NCBI GenBank assembly: GCA_034667465.1 | Contig: JAXDJV010000002.1 | Span: 707,292-771,291, forward strand | Direction of reading: 5' to 3' | DNA: 64,000 bases | Origin: JAOBAU01 sp034667465 | GTDB taxonomy: Bacteria > Acidobacteriota > Thermoanaerobaculia > Gp7-AA8 | Part shown: one piece after another, positions 52,168 through 60,265 of the stretch | How positions within the stretch are numbered: position 1 is the first letter of the stretch | Layout: each line of letters begins with the position of its first letter | The notes under the pieces: model-generated | Told to the model about the DNA's origin: nothing | Database searches by the model: none | What the model saw: only the letters and a program-made list of their open reading frames with translations | Made by a program: the position numbers and the translations under genes

Positions 52168-52716
52168 ATGCGCGAAGAAGTCATCATCAGCCGTAACTGC
52201 GAAGCCGTCATGATCCCGAGCGGCGAGAAAGTGCTCGTCCCGGGCGGCGCTCACGCCACCATCACTCAGTCGCTCGGCGGTTCGTACACGCTGATCACCG
52301 ATCGCGGACTGATGGTCCGCGTGTCGGGAAAAGAGGTCGAAGCGATCGGCAAGACTCCCGAGAACATCGCCGAAAACTCAGGCGTGCCGTTCACTCCCGA
52401 GAAGCTCGAGGAGCTCGTGTGGGAGCAACTCAAAACCTGCTACGACCCTGAGATTCCGGTCAACATCGTCGACCTCGGCCTGGTCTACACCTGCGACTTT
52501 CTCCCCGCCGAAAACGAGCGGATGGATGTGAAGATCAAGATGACGCTGACCGCTCCCGGCTGCGGCATGGGACCGGTGCTCGCCGGCGACGTGAAGTCGA
52601 AGGTGGAGTCACTGCCCGGCGTCGGTAACGCCGATGTCGAGGTGGTGTTCGATCCGGTGTGGGATCGCAGCATGATGTCCGAGGCTGCGAAGCTGCAGCT
52701 CGGGATGATGTGGTAG
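52168..52716 (+). CDS. sufT: Putative Fe-S assembly protein SufT
   Basis: 182 aa. An N-terminal SufT-specific segment (VIISRNCEAVMIPSGEKVLV) is followed by a MIP18/DUF59 domain with DPEIPVNIVDLGLVY and TAPGCGMGPVLAGDV, where the Cys is conserved. It is associated with cluster maturation of client proteins. CGGAG precedes the ATG. Last gene of the operon; a family B repeat starts 8 nt after the stop. Confidence 0.95.
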   Translation: MREEVIISRNCEAVMIPSGEKVLVPGGAHATITQSLGGSYTLITDRGLMVRVSGKEVEAIGKTPENIAENSGVPFTPEKLEELVWEQLKTCYDPEIPVNIVDLGLVYTCDFLPAENERMDVKIKMTLTAPGCGMGPVLAGDVKSKVESLPGVGNADVEVVFDPVWDRSMMSEAAKLQLGMMW

Positions 52717-52723
52717 CTCGACG

Positions 52724-52843
52724 TTCACTCTGAGGAGCGAAGCGACGAAGAGTCTCCGGTGCTTCAGCTGTGCGCGCGATCGCGTCGCTCAAACGCGGGC
52801 GCAGCTGATGGACCAGAGACTCTTCGCTTCGCTCAGAGTGAAC
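52724..52843. repeat. Family B palindromic repeat (copy 3), covariant form
   Basis: TTCACTCTGAGGAGCGAAGC ... CTTCGCTTCGCTCAGAGTGAA. Compared with copies 1-2 the outer ATCC/GGAT became ACTC/GAGT and the inner GGATC became GAGTC, each with the matching change in the other arm. It lies between sufT and the convergent 52857 gene. Confidence 0.9.
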
Positions 52844-52856
52844 TGCGAGTACTCAA

Positions 52857-53213
52857 CTACGAATGGTTGTTGAAGAACGTCCACTGCGCGACGGGATATC
52901 CCGCCTTGAGTTGCTGCGCCTGAAGATATCCATCGACCGCCGCGGCGATTGCGACGAGCGACGAGACCGTGCCGCAGGTGAACGGGAAGGCGATCACGAA
53001 GATCAGCAACGCGACGATTCCCTTCATCTTCTGGCCGAGGATGAAGTAACCGACGCATCCCGCGAGCAGCAGATTGAGCACGAGGATGAGGATCGGATCT
53101 TTCGGCGGCTGCGCGGGATAGACGAGATCACCACCGCCTCCGCCGGCGGGACCGCCCGGCTCGAGCGGAGGTGGCGGAGGAGGAGGCGTGTAGCTGCTGT
53201 CGTTGGTGTCCAT
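52857..53213 (-). CDS. Small Pro-rich membrane protein, TM2/DUF5683-like
   Basis: 118 aa. A cytosolic Pro/Gly-rich start (SSYTPPPPPPPLEPG) is followed by two or three hydrophobic helices (ILILVLNLLLAGCVGYFIL, GIVALLIFVIAFPFTCGTVS) and a short polar tail. It is similar in layout to the next upstream gene, 10 nt away, so they are an operon pair. Function unknown. Confidence 0.75.
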   Translation of the reverse strand: MDTNDSSYTPPPPPPPLEPGGPAGGGGGDLVYPAQPPKDPILILVLNLLLAGCVGYFILGQKMKGIVALLIFVIAFPFTCGTVSSLVAIAAAVDGYLQAQQLKAGYPVAQWTFFNNHS

Positions 53214-53223
53214 CAGTTCGTCC

Positions 53224-53661
53224 CTACCACTTCCCGGCGAGGTCGCTGACGACCGGAATGCGCATCCGCTGTCCGTTGACGCCCTTGATCAGCGCCATGA
53301 TGCGAACGACGAGGAACACGAGCCAGATCACGCACTGAATCGTGGCGATGCCGCAGCCGATGCCGATCATCCGGCCGACTGTGCCGCCGACGATCATGAA
53401 GAGGATCCAGCAGGCGATCTCGACGCCGAGCAGAGTCAGGCCGTTCTTCGCGTGCCACTGAACTTCCGGATCATCTTTCTTCGTCAGCAGCGGAATGAGG
53501 CCGAGGAGCCAGAGCCACGCCAGCACGATCATCAGCGTGCGATCGGAGCTCGCCGGTCCTGGCGGAAGACCACCGACTGGCGGCGGAGGTGGTGGTGGCG
53601 GTGTGTAAGAGCCACCACCGGGCGGCGGAGGAGTATATGAAGACGGCGGCATCTCGCTCAT
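53224..53661 (-). CDS. DUF4870 domain membrane protein
   Basis: 145 aa. A Pro-rich N-terminus (SSYTPPPPGGGSYTPPPP) precedes a DUF4870 unit: LAWLWLLGLIPLLTKKDDPEVQWHAKNG is the diagnostic run, followed by two more helices (VEIACWILFMIVGGTVG, VIWLVFLVVRIMALIKG). AGGAGA precedes the ATG. Role unknown; it shares the TPPPP leader with its downstream neighbour. Confidence 0.88.
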   Translation of the reverse strand: MSEMPPSSYTPPPPGGGSYTPPPPPPPPVGGLPPGPASSDRTLMIVLAWLWLLGLIPLLTKKDDPEVQWHAKNGLTLLGVEIACWILFMIVGGTVGRMIGIGCGIATIQCVIWLVFLVVRIMALIKGVNGQRMRIPVVSDLAGKW

Positions 53662-53707
53662 GAGTCTCTCCTTGCGCGGTTTGTGATTGAACTGCGCTCG
53701 ATTGTAG

Positions 53708-55381
53708 CTACTTTTCGTCGCGACGCTTGAGACGTCCGCGAGCGATGACGAGAGGAAACACTGAAAGCGCGACCGAGAGCGTGACCGCGATCACGACCGG
53801 AAGCGCCGCGGCGAACGTTTGTTCGGATGCGAGCCCGAGCATGCGCCACATGAAGTACTTCATGATCGGCCGCGCCATCAGCAACATCATGCCGGCGACG
53901 TACGCGAGCGAGACTCCCATGTACGCGAAGCCGCCGAGCGAGAGTCCGACCTGCAGCGGATTCTCGATCGCGAAGTTCGGCGAGAACGCGCCCATCGCCA
54001 CGCCGAGGCTGACGAGTGTGACGGCGAGCAGCGATGCGCCGATCAGCGTGAAGGTCCAGACGACTCGATCGGCGCCGAGCAGCAGATTCGCGAACGTCGT
54101 CAGCAGCAGCGAGAGGACGGTCAGCGGCGCGGCGTAGACGAGCACTTTCACGCGCAGAAAACGGCCGTACGACATCGGCGAGCTTTCGAGCATCCAGAAT
54201 GCTTTTCCTTCCGCGGAGACGGATGGATAGGCGAAGCGAAGACAGATCGCGGCGATGACGAAGCCGGCCATGCCGAGGTTCGCGTAGGCGATGATCGTCG
54301 CGCGGGCGTCGCCGGCGAGCGGCAGCATGCGAACGTTGTAGAGATAGATGAAGAGCAGCGCCGCCATGAGAAAGAGCTGCGACCACTGCGCGACGTCGCG
54401 CGTCAGGACGCGGACTTCTTTCGCGATCAGTGCGCGTGTCGGCGCGGCGAACGGTGCGAGCAGCTTGTCGACGATCGACGTCATCGCCGCGCCACCGAGT
54501 GCAGTAGGCGCCATGCTTTCGCGCGCGCGGACGAACGCGATGAAGTAGATGCGCGTCGCGACGATGAAGAAGAGCGCGAAGAGCACGAGTGCCGTGACGG
54601 CGATGCGCGGAGGAAAAGGAAATTCGCTGCGGCCTTCAGCAGCGGCGACCATCAGATCGGCGAGTGCGGTGCCGGGATAGAGATCCATCGACGGCAGTTC
54701 GATCTGTTGCAGTACGCGCGCGGCGTCATCGGTCGAGATCTGCGCGAAGAATCGCTCGGGACGACTCATCCGAAACGCGACGACGGCAAGCGTCAGCACG
54801 AGGATCGCCAGCGTCGCGACGATCTGATGAACGCGCCGCACCGGAAACCAGCGGACGAGCACGACGATGGCGATCGATGCGAGCGATACCGGGATCGTCA
54901 GCAGCAGCGCGAGATTGACCAGCGCGATGATGGTGACGCGCGGCGCGACGTCGTACTGCTTCGCGAACGCGATGAAGAGCGGAACGAGGAAGAGGAAGAC
55001 GATCGTCGCGCTCTGCCCGAGCGTCTTCAGCCAGCGACCGAGCACGATGCGCCATTTCGTGATCGGCGCGGAGTGATAGATGTCGAGATCGAGGTCGGTA
55101 AAGAACGCGCCGATCGCTGCGGTCATCGCCGAGGAGACGAGGACGACGACCGCGACGAGAAAGACCATCGCGAGCAGGTTGCGCAGCAATCCCAGTGCAA
55201 AGAACGGCGTCAGTTCTTCGATCTGCGCGGTCGCACGGAAGAGACGGCGGAAGAGAACGAAATCTCCGTAGAGAAATGCGAAGAAGACGACCGCGACGAT
55301 CGTCGTACGGATGGTGGAGGAAAGGGTGTGAGGGCGGAGGCGGGAAAAGCCGATGCGAAATGGCCACATGCGCGTCGTCAT
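53708..55381 (-). CDS. ABC exporter-type permease, about 12 helices
   Basis: 557 aa polytopic membrane protein resembling the putative ABC exporter permeases of PF16949 type: IRTTIVAVVFFAFLYGDFVL, LLRNLLAMVFLVAVVVLVSS, DLDIYHSAPITKWRIVLGR, KEVRVLTRDVAQWSQLFLMA, and AFWMLESSPMSYGRFLRVK. It probably needs a separate ATPase; the lone ATPase at 5940-6656 is of the right class but far away. ATG 55381 lies inside the family A repeat; ATG 55369 is an equally good start outside it. Confidence 0.8.
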   Translation of the reverse strand: MTTRMWPFRIGFSRLRPHTLSSTIRTTIVAVVFFAFLYGDFVLFRRLFRATAQIEELTPFFALGLLRNLLAMVFLVAVVVLVSSAMTAAIGAFFTDLDLDIYHSAPITKWRIVLGRWLKTLGQSATIVFLFLVPLFIAFAKQYDVAPRVTIIALVNLALLLTIPVSLASIAIVVLVRWFPVRRVHQIVATLAILVLTLAVVAFRMSRPERFFAQISTDDAARVLQQIELPSMDLYPGTALADLMVAAAEGRSEFPFPPRIAVTALVLFALFFIVATRIYFIAFVRARESMAPTALGGAAMTSIVDKLLAPFAAPTRALIAKEVRVLTRDVAQWSQLFLMAALLFIYLYNVRMLPLAGDARATIIAYANLGMAGFVIAAICLRFAYPSVSAEGKAFWMLESSPMSYGRFLRVKVLVYAAPLTVLSLLLTTFANLLLGADRVVWTFTLIGASLLAVTLVSLGVAMGAFSPNFAIENPLQVGLSLGGFAYMGVSLAYVAGMMLLMARPIMKYFMWRMLGLASEQTFAAALPVVIAVTLSVALSVFPLVIARGRLKRRDEK

Positions 55382-55474
55382 CCTGAGCGTTCAGCGAAGG
55401 ATCCGGGCGGGAGGGGCTTGCGTCAGCCGTCTCGTGCCCCGCCCTCCCGGATCCTTCGCTACGCTCAGGATGAC
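55377..55474. repeat. Family A palindromic repeat (copy 6)
   Basis: GTCATCCTGAGCGTTCAGCG ... CTACGCTCAGGATGAC with GGATCCGGGCGGGAGGGGC / GCCCCGCCCTCCCGGATCC arms. It provides the ddl stop (TGA, 55465-55467) and one candidate ATG of the downstream permease. Confidence 0.93.
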
Positions 55475-56562
55475 AGGGTTGGCATCTCTTCGAACCACTT
55501 CATCGCCGTTTCGTCGCGCGCGGTGCGGCGTTTCGAGCGCTCCAGGCCGAGCTCGATGAGGCGCTCGATCAGGCGCGGGTACTTCAGCTCCGTCGCTTCC
55601 CACAACTTCGGATACATCGAGATGTTGGTGAAGCCGGGGATGGTGTTGATCTCGTTCACGTAGAGCCGGTTGGTGCCGCGCTCGAGGAAGAAGTCGACGC
55701 GCGCGAAGCCGGAGGCGCCGATCGCTTTGAATGCGGTTACGGCGTGGCGGCGGAACTCGTCCACTTTTTCTTTCGGCAGTTTCGCCGGGATGACGAGGCT
55801 CGATTTGTTCTCGACGTACTTGTCTTCGTAATCGTAGAACTCGCGGCCGGAAACGATTTCACCGGGCACTGACGCTTCGGGCGTGTCGTTGCCGAGGACT
55901 GACACCTCGATCTCGCGCGCATCGATGCCGCGCTCGACGAGCACTTTCTCGTCGAAGCGGAACGCCTTGTCGATGGCGACGGCGAGGTCTTCGTCGTTCT
56001 TTACTTTCGTGACGCCGACCGAGGAGCCGCCGTTCGCCGGCTTCACGAAGTACGGCAGTCGCAGCGCGTTGTTGACGGAGCGGACGATCCGTTCGCGATC
56101 GGTGCTCCATTCGTATTCGAGCACCGCGACGTATTCGACCAGCGGCAGTTTCGCGGCGGCGAACGCGTACTTCATGTGCGCTTTGTCCATGCCGACAGCC
56201 GACGCCGCGACGCCGCTGCCGACGTACGGCAATCCGAGAATCTCGAGGTAGCCCTGCAGCGCGCCGTCTTCGCCGTCGGTGCCGTGAATCAGCGGAAAGA
56301 CGATCTCGGGATTCGTTTCACGTGACCACGCCTCGAACGAGAAATCGTCGTCGCCGCGGTCACTCTTCTCATCGCCAAGAAGAATGCCTGCACTCCGCTC
56401 GGGGGCGATGAAGCGTCCGTCTTTCGCGATGCAGATCGGCGTGATGTTGATTCTCTGCGCAGGCGCCGCGTTGAATACGGAGCGCGCCGAGAGAATGGAG
56501 ACTTCGTGTTCGGCCGAGCGACCGCCGAAGAGGAGCACCGTTTGAATTGGGGCCGCCGACAC
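55465..56562 (-). CDS. ddl: D-alanine-D-alanine ligase
   Basis: 365 aa ATP-grasp enzyme for peptidoglycan precursors. FGGRSAEHEVSILSA at the N-terminus, LPYFVKPANGGSSVGV, EKVLVERGID, SGFARVDFFLE and VNEINTIPGFTNISMYP are intact. The final LSS and TGA come from the family A repeat. It starts 2 nt after the mlaD stop and is the last gene of the galU operon. Confidence 0.97.
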   Translation of the reverse strand: MSAAPIQTVLLFGGRSAEHEVSILSARSVFNAAPAQRINITPICIAKDGRFIAPERSAGILLGDEKSDRGDDDFSFEAWSRETNPEIVFPLIHGTDGEDGALQGYLEILGLPYVGSGVAASAVGMDKAHMKYAFAAAKLPLVEYVAVLEYEWSTDRERIVRSVNNALRLPYFVKPANGGSSVGVTKVKNDEDLAVAIDKAFRFDEKVLVERGIDAREIEVSVLGNDTPEASVPGEIVSGREFYDYEDKYVENKSSLVIPAKLPKEKVDEFRRHAVTAFKAIGASGFARVDFFLERGTNRLYVNEINTIPGFTNISMYPKLWEATELKYPRLIERLIELGLERSKRRTARDETAMKWFEEMPTLSS

Positions 56563-56564
56563 GA

Positions 56565-58094
56565 CTACTTCCCGAGGGGAACGCTCGACAACAAATATTT
56601 CAGATCGTCGTCGCGCCAGCGGATACCGCCGCCGAAGGTGAACGCGGTGTTGTTCAGGGCGTTGTCGATGCCGCTCGACACGAAGATCATCGGCGTGCGT
56701 GCGGTCTCTTTGCGAAGCACGTATTCGCCGAACAGACGAACGTGCGGATTCGGGTCGCGCTTCTTGCCGAAGTCGAACGCTTCGCCGGTGATGCGGATGC
56801 GATCGTTCAGCGCGTAGTCGGCGCCGACGCCGCCGGTCGAATCGATCAGGCCGATGCGCACCGACAGCGGCTGCAGCGTCCAGCCGGCCTGCGCGGAGAT
56901 GAGGAAGTTGCGATCGAACTTCGTCTCTTTGGTAATCGTCGTCGTGGCGCGGCCGGTGACCGGATCGATGGTCGTCGTCTCGGTCGCTTTCTCGCGGCGC
57001 GAGCCGCGCGGATCGTCGGCGAGCTCGATGTTGTAGAAGCGATTGCGCTCCGGATTCGGAATGATGCGGAGCTGCACGGCCGCGCGGGCGTTGCTGGTGT
57101 TGTTCGCATACTGCTCGTCGGCCGGACGATCGAGACCGGCGAAGTAATCGCCTTTGATGCCGACGTCCATGCCGATGCGCGACGCGCGGCCGAGCGTGTT
57201 GCGGAGTTCGTTGACGCCGCTTTCAACCGACGTCAGTGCGCGCGTCAGTTTGTCGTGCGCTTCGTCGCTGTAGATCAGTTTTCCGATCGTGCCTTCGCCG
57301 CTCTTCACCTGGCCGGTGATGGAGCCGAGGTTGTCGGAAGTCGTGCGGAGATCGGCGGAGAGATGCTTGAGGTTCTCGACGATGTCGCGAACGTCTTTGC
57401 GGTTCTCGCTGACGGTGCCGCCGATCGACTGCGCGACGCGATCGATTGACGCGGCGAGCTGCGGAATCTCGCGGCGCAGCTGTTCGGAAACGATGCGCGC
57501 GTTGACCATGGTGGCGTCGACGTTCGCGCGATTCGCGGCGATGAGCGCGCGAACCTGTTCGGTGATCCCGCGGACGTTGTCGACGATGTCTTCGAGCCGC
57601 TGCTGTCCTTTCGGTCCGCCGACGACGTTGCGCAGCGACGCGGTGATCGCTTTCACATCGGTGGCGATGTCGGAGATCTGGCTGGTTACGTCATCAATCG
57701 ACGCCGGCGCCGAACCGCGCAGCTGAATCGAATCGCCCTGCGCAAGCGGCATGTTCGGTGTGCCGGGATCGATCTCGACGTATTTCTCGCCGAGAAGCCC
57801 GAGGTTCGCGACGCTCGCGGAAGCGTTGGTGCGGAGCTGCACGTCGTCGTCGAGCTCGAGGGTCACGCGTGCGTGGCCGTCCGGCGTCGTATTGATGCGC
57901 GTGACTTTGCCTTTGCGCACGCCGGCAACGCGGACACCCGATTTCTCATCGAGTCCGGCGACATTGTCGAAGATGGCGGTGAGCTGACGCGTTTTCTTAC
58001 GGCCAAAGCTCAGGTCTTCGATCTTCAGGACGAAGAATCCGAGGATCCCGAGGATCAACAGCATGAACGCGCCGACTTTTGCAGCAGATGACAT
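56565..58094 (-). CDS. MlaD/MCE family protein fused to a barrel-like C-terminal domain
   Basis: 509 aa. One N-terminal helix (VGAFMLLILGILGFFVL), then an MCE domain at about 35-120 (IFDNVAGLDEKSGVRVAGVR ... LLGEKYVEIDPG), then a long helical region to about 310 rich in heptad-like repeats (VRGITEQVRALIAANR). The last 190 residues are alternating beta strands (NRFYNIELADDPRG, FLISAQAGWTLQPLSVRIGL, FTFGGGIRWRDDDLKYLL) like an outer-membrane barrel half. E. coli MlaD is 183 aa. The layout suggests a periplasm-spanning lipid conduit. No MlaE/MlaF is in the window. Confidence 0.85.
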   Translation of the reverse strand: MSSAAKVGAFMLLILGILGFFVLKIEDLSFGRKKTRQLTAIFDNVAGLDEKSGVRVAGVRKGKVTRINTTPDGHARVTLELDDDVQLRTNASASVANLGLLGEKYVEIDPGTPNMPLAQGDSIQLRGSAPASIDDVTSQISDIATDVKAITASLRNVVGGPKGQQRLEDIVDNVRGITEQVRALIAANRANVDATMVNARIVSEQLRREIPQLAASIDRVAQSIGGTVSENRKDVRDIVENLKHLSADLRTTSDNLGSITGQVKSGEGTIGKLIYSDEAHDKLTRALTSVESGVNELRNTLGRASRIGMDVGIKGDYFAGLDRPADEQYANNTSNARAAVQLRIIPNPERNRFYNIELADDPRGSRREKATETTTIDPVTGRATTTITKETKFDRNFLISAQAGWTLQPLSVRIGLIDSTGGVGADYALNDRIRITGEAFDFGKKRDPNPHVRLFGEYVLRKETARTPMIFVSSGIDNALNNTAFTFGGGIRWRDDDLKYLLSSVPLGK

Positions 58095-58699
58095 TACGAC
58101 TCCGTTTGAGCTGCTGGATTGTAGAGCGGATCGATTCCCGCCTTGCGGAGCATTCGGAACAGCGTAGCAAGTGGCAATCCAACGACGTTTGTATAGCTTC
58201 CATGAATCGAGTCGATGAACATCGAGCCGATTCCCTGCACTGCATACGCGCCGGCCTTGTCCATCGGTTCACCGGTTTCGACATACCAGGCGATGTCGCT
58301 CTCGGAAAGATCGAGCATTCGCACTTCGGAAGTTGTGACGCGCGTCTCGTGATGACCGCGTTCCGTGTGCGAGAGCGTAACGCCGGTATAGACGATGTGC
58401 GTCTGTCCGGCGATGGTCGCGAGCATGCGCCGCGCATCGGCAGCATCGCGCGGTTTTTCAAGTAATTCTTCACCGAGGAGAACCGTGGTGTCGGCGGCGA
58501 TGATCCATTCGGCGGGATGCGACTTCGCCACTTCCGCCGCTTTCTCGCGTGACAGCCGCGCCACGTATTCTTCCGGCGATTCGTCGGCGCCCCGTTCTTC
58601 GGGCACGTGGCTCGGGATGACGACGAAGTCGACGCCGATCGATGCGAGGAGCTCGCGGCGGCGTGGCGATGCCGAGGCGAGGATCAGCTTCGGCGTCAT
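58094..58699 (-). CDS. maf: Maf family nucleotide pyrophosphatase
   Basis: 201 aa. ILASASPRRRELLASIGVDF, IAADTTVLLGEELLEKP and the KAGAYAVQGIGSMFIDSIHG end are diagnostic of Maf/YhdE dTTPase/UTPase. ATG 58699 overlaps the stop of the toxin-antitoxin fusion (ATGA-type), and its TAA overlaps the mlaD ATG. A longer Arg-rich frame upstream is antisense-like and unreal. Confidence 0.95.
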   Translation of the reverse strand: MTPKLILASASPRRRELLASIGVDFVVIPSHVPEERGADESPEEYVARLSREKAAEVAKSHPAEWIIAADTTVLLGEELLEKPRDAADARRMLATIAGQTHIVYTGVTLSHTERGHHETRVTTSEVRMLDLSESDIAWYVETGEPMDKAGAYAVQGIGSMFIDSIHGSYTNVVGLPLATLFRMLRKAGIDPLYNPAAQTES

Positions 58700-59214
58700 A
58701 CCGGCGCAACCCTGGCGATGGCGAGAATGCCGACGAACCGTGCTTCGGCGACGATGCGATAGACGATGCGCAGATGTTCGACGCGCAGGCTCCAGAGTCC
58801 GCGCAGCGGATCGAAGAGCGGCGAGCCGGCGATCGGATCGTCGTCGATGGCGAGCAGCGCGTTCATGATCGTCTCCTGCTCGTGCGGGGCGAGCGAGTTC
58901 CATTCCGGCTCGACCGATTCGGCGAATCGCAGGCGATCGTTCGAAGTCCGCTTCGCGCTCGTCGCGAGATCTTCGAGCTCGAGTGCCGCGCCGCGAACGA
59001 GCTCCGCGTCCGCACGGGCGATGCGCGCACGCAGCACTTCATCGTTTGCGAGATCGAGCGTCTCGCGCAGCGCCATGTATTCGTCGTGAGAAATGAGGAT
59101 GGCGACCGCGCGGCCGTCGCGCACGAAGGTCGTGCGGCGACCGGTCAGCTCACACTCGCCGACGATCTCCCGAACGTCGGTCGACAGGTCGAGGAGCTCC
59201 AGCCGCTTTTCCAT
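58696..59214 (-). CDS. Fused Phd/YefM-like antitoxin and RelE/ParE-like toxin
   Basis: 172 aa single chain. Residues 1-80 look like a Phd/YefM antitoxin (STDVREIVGECELTGRRTTF, GRAVAILISHDEYMALRETL). Residues about 94-170 look like a RelE-type toxin (RLRFAESVEPEWNSL, DPLRGLWSLRVEHLRIVYRI). These are normally two overlapping genes. I see one continuous frame without a shift. The start lies 65 nt inside the galU 3' end and the end overlaps maf, so it is embedded in an operon of essential genes. It may be a self-neutralised or degenerate module. Confidence 0.8.
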   Translation of the reverse strand: MEKRLELLDLSTDVREIVGECELTGRRTTFVRDGRAVAILISHDEYMALRETLDLANDEVLRARIARADAELVRGAALELEDLATSAKRTSNDRLRFAESVEPEWNSLAPHEQETIMNALLAIDDDPIAGSPLFDPLRGLWSLRVEHLRIVYRIVAEARFVGILAIARVAPV

Positions 59215-60079
59215 TGTCCATTAACCCCTGCAGATACGCGTAAAACGGGCCGCCGAGCGTCGGATGCTTCAGCGCGTAATCGACGGTCGCTTTCAGATAG
59301 CCGAGTTTTTCGCCGGCGTCGTAACGCTTCCCTTCGAAGACGTAACCGTAGAAATCGCCGGATGCCGCGAGTCCGCGCAACGCGTCGGTGAGCTGAATCT
59401 CGCCGCCGGCTCCTTTCTCCGTCTGTTCGAGCAGCGGAAAAATATCCGGCGGAAGGATGTAGCGGCCGATGATCGCGTAATGCGACGGCGGATTTGATTT
59501 CGGTTTCTCGATCATGTCGCTGACTTTGAAGCGGCGATCGCCCGTCATTTTTCCGGCGACGATGCCGTAACGCGAAGTCTCCGCTGCCGCGACTTCCATC
59601 AGCGCGACGACAGGCCGTCCGGTCTCTTCGAAGACTTTGCGCATCTGCTGCATGCATGGCTCTTCGGCGAGGATGACGTCGTCCGGCAGAATCACGCCGA
59701 ACGGTTCGTTGCCGACGGCGTCTTTCGCGGTGAGCACGGCGTGTCCGAGTCCGAGCGCTTCTTTCTGGCGGACGGAGATGAGGTCGACCATGTTGCTGAC
59801 CGCTTCCACTTCGCCGAGGAGATCGAGCTTCTTCCGTTCGCGAAGGGATCGTTCCAGTTCGGAAGTGCGGTCGAAGTGATCGAGGATCGTGTCTTTGCCT
59901 TTGGAAGTGACGATGATGAGCTTGTCGAGGCCGGAGTCGCGCGCTTCCTCAATCCCATACTGCAGGATCGGTTTATCGACAAGAGGCAGCATTTCCTTCG
60001 GGATGACTTTGGTCGCCGGAAAGAACCGCGTCCCGAATCCGGCACACGGAAAAACGCAGGTACGGAGGGTGTTCGCCAT
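59150..60079 (-). CDS. galU: UTP-glucose-1-phosphate uridylyltransferase
   Basis: 309 aa. Nucleotide loop AGFGTRFFPATKVIPKEM, PILQYGIEEARDSGLD, GVILPDDVILAE and the YDAGEKLGYLKATVDYAL end are intact. It makes UDP-glucose for envelope glycans. ATG 60079 has a TATGCT box 9 nt upstream. The last 20 residues (GAPRPVDRRSGDRRRV) exceed the conserved core and overlap the next gene. First gene of a five-gene unit: galU, TA fusion, maf, mlaD, ddl. Confidence 0.96.
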   Translation of the reverse strand: MANTLRTCVFPCAGFGTRFFPATKVIPKEMLPLVDKPILQYGIEEARDSGLDKLIIVTSKGKDTILDHFDRTSELERSLRERKKLDLLGEVEAVSNMVDLISVRQKEALGLGHAVLTAKDAVGNEPFGVILPDDVILAEEPCMQQMRKVFEETGRPVVALMEVAAAETSRYGIVAGKMTGDRRFKVSDMIEKPKSNPPSHYAIIGRYILPPDIFPLLEQTEKGAGGEIQLTDALRGLAASGDFYGYVFEGKRYDAGEKLGYLKATVDYALKHPTLGGPFYAYLQGLMDNGKAAGAPRPVDRRSGDRRRV

Positions 60080-60088
60080 GGCGGGGGT

Positions 60089-60094
60089 AGCATA
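60089..60094 (-). promoter_or_regulatory. -10 box of the galU operon
   Basis: TATGCT on the minus strand, 9 nt before ATG 60079. Confidence 0.5.
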
Positions 60095-60097
60095 CGA

Positions 60098-60204
60098 CGA
60101 GTTATGAGGGATGAGTGATGAGGTATGAGTGATGAGGCATGAGGTATGACGCATGAGGCGAAGCGCCTTTACTCATACCTCATGCCCCATGCCTCATGCC
60201 GCGT
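60098..60204. repeat. ATGAGG/TATGAG repeat cluster with inverted end
   Basis: About nine imperfect copies of (G)ATGAG(G/T)(G/C/T)AT in 60101-60160, a GGCG-AAG-CGCC core at 60158-60168, then the inverse ACTCATACCTCATGCC...CCTCATGC to 60199. It lies between divergent galU and the 60266 gene. Confidence 0.8.
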
Positions 60205-60265
60205 ATTGACTGGCCGCTCCCTTGCTTCGAACGCGCTGTGGTAAAACTACGGTGACCGGGCGGGT

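Noticed and set aside
53819..55663. 614 aa plus-strand frame opposite the ABC permease
   Set aside because: Glu/Arg/Asp-rich composition typical of antisense of a hydrophobic protein; the minus-strand frame has clear helices.
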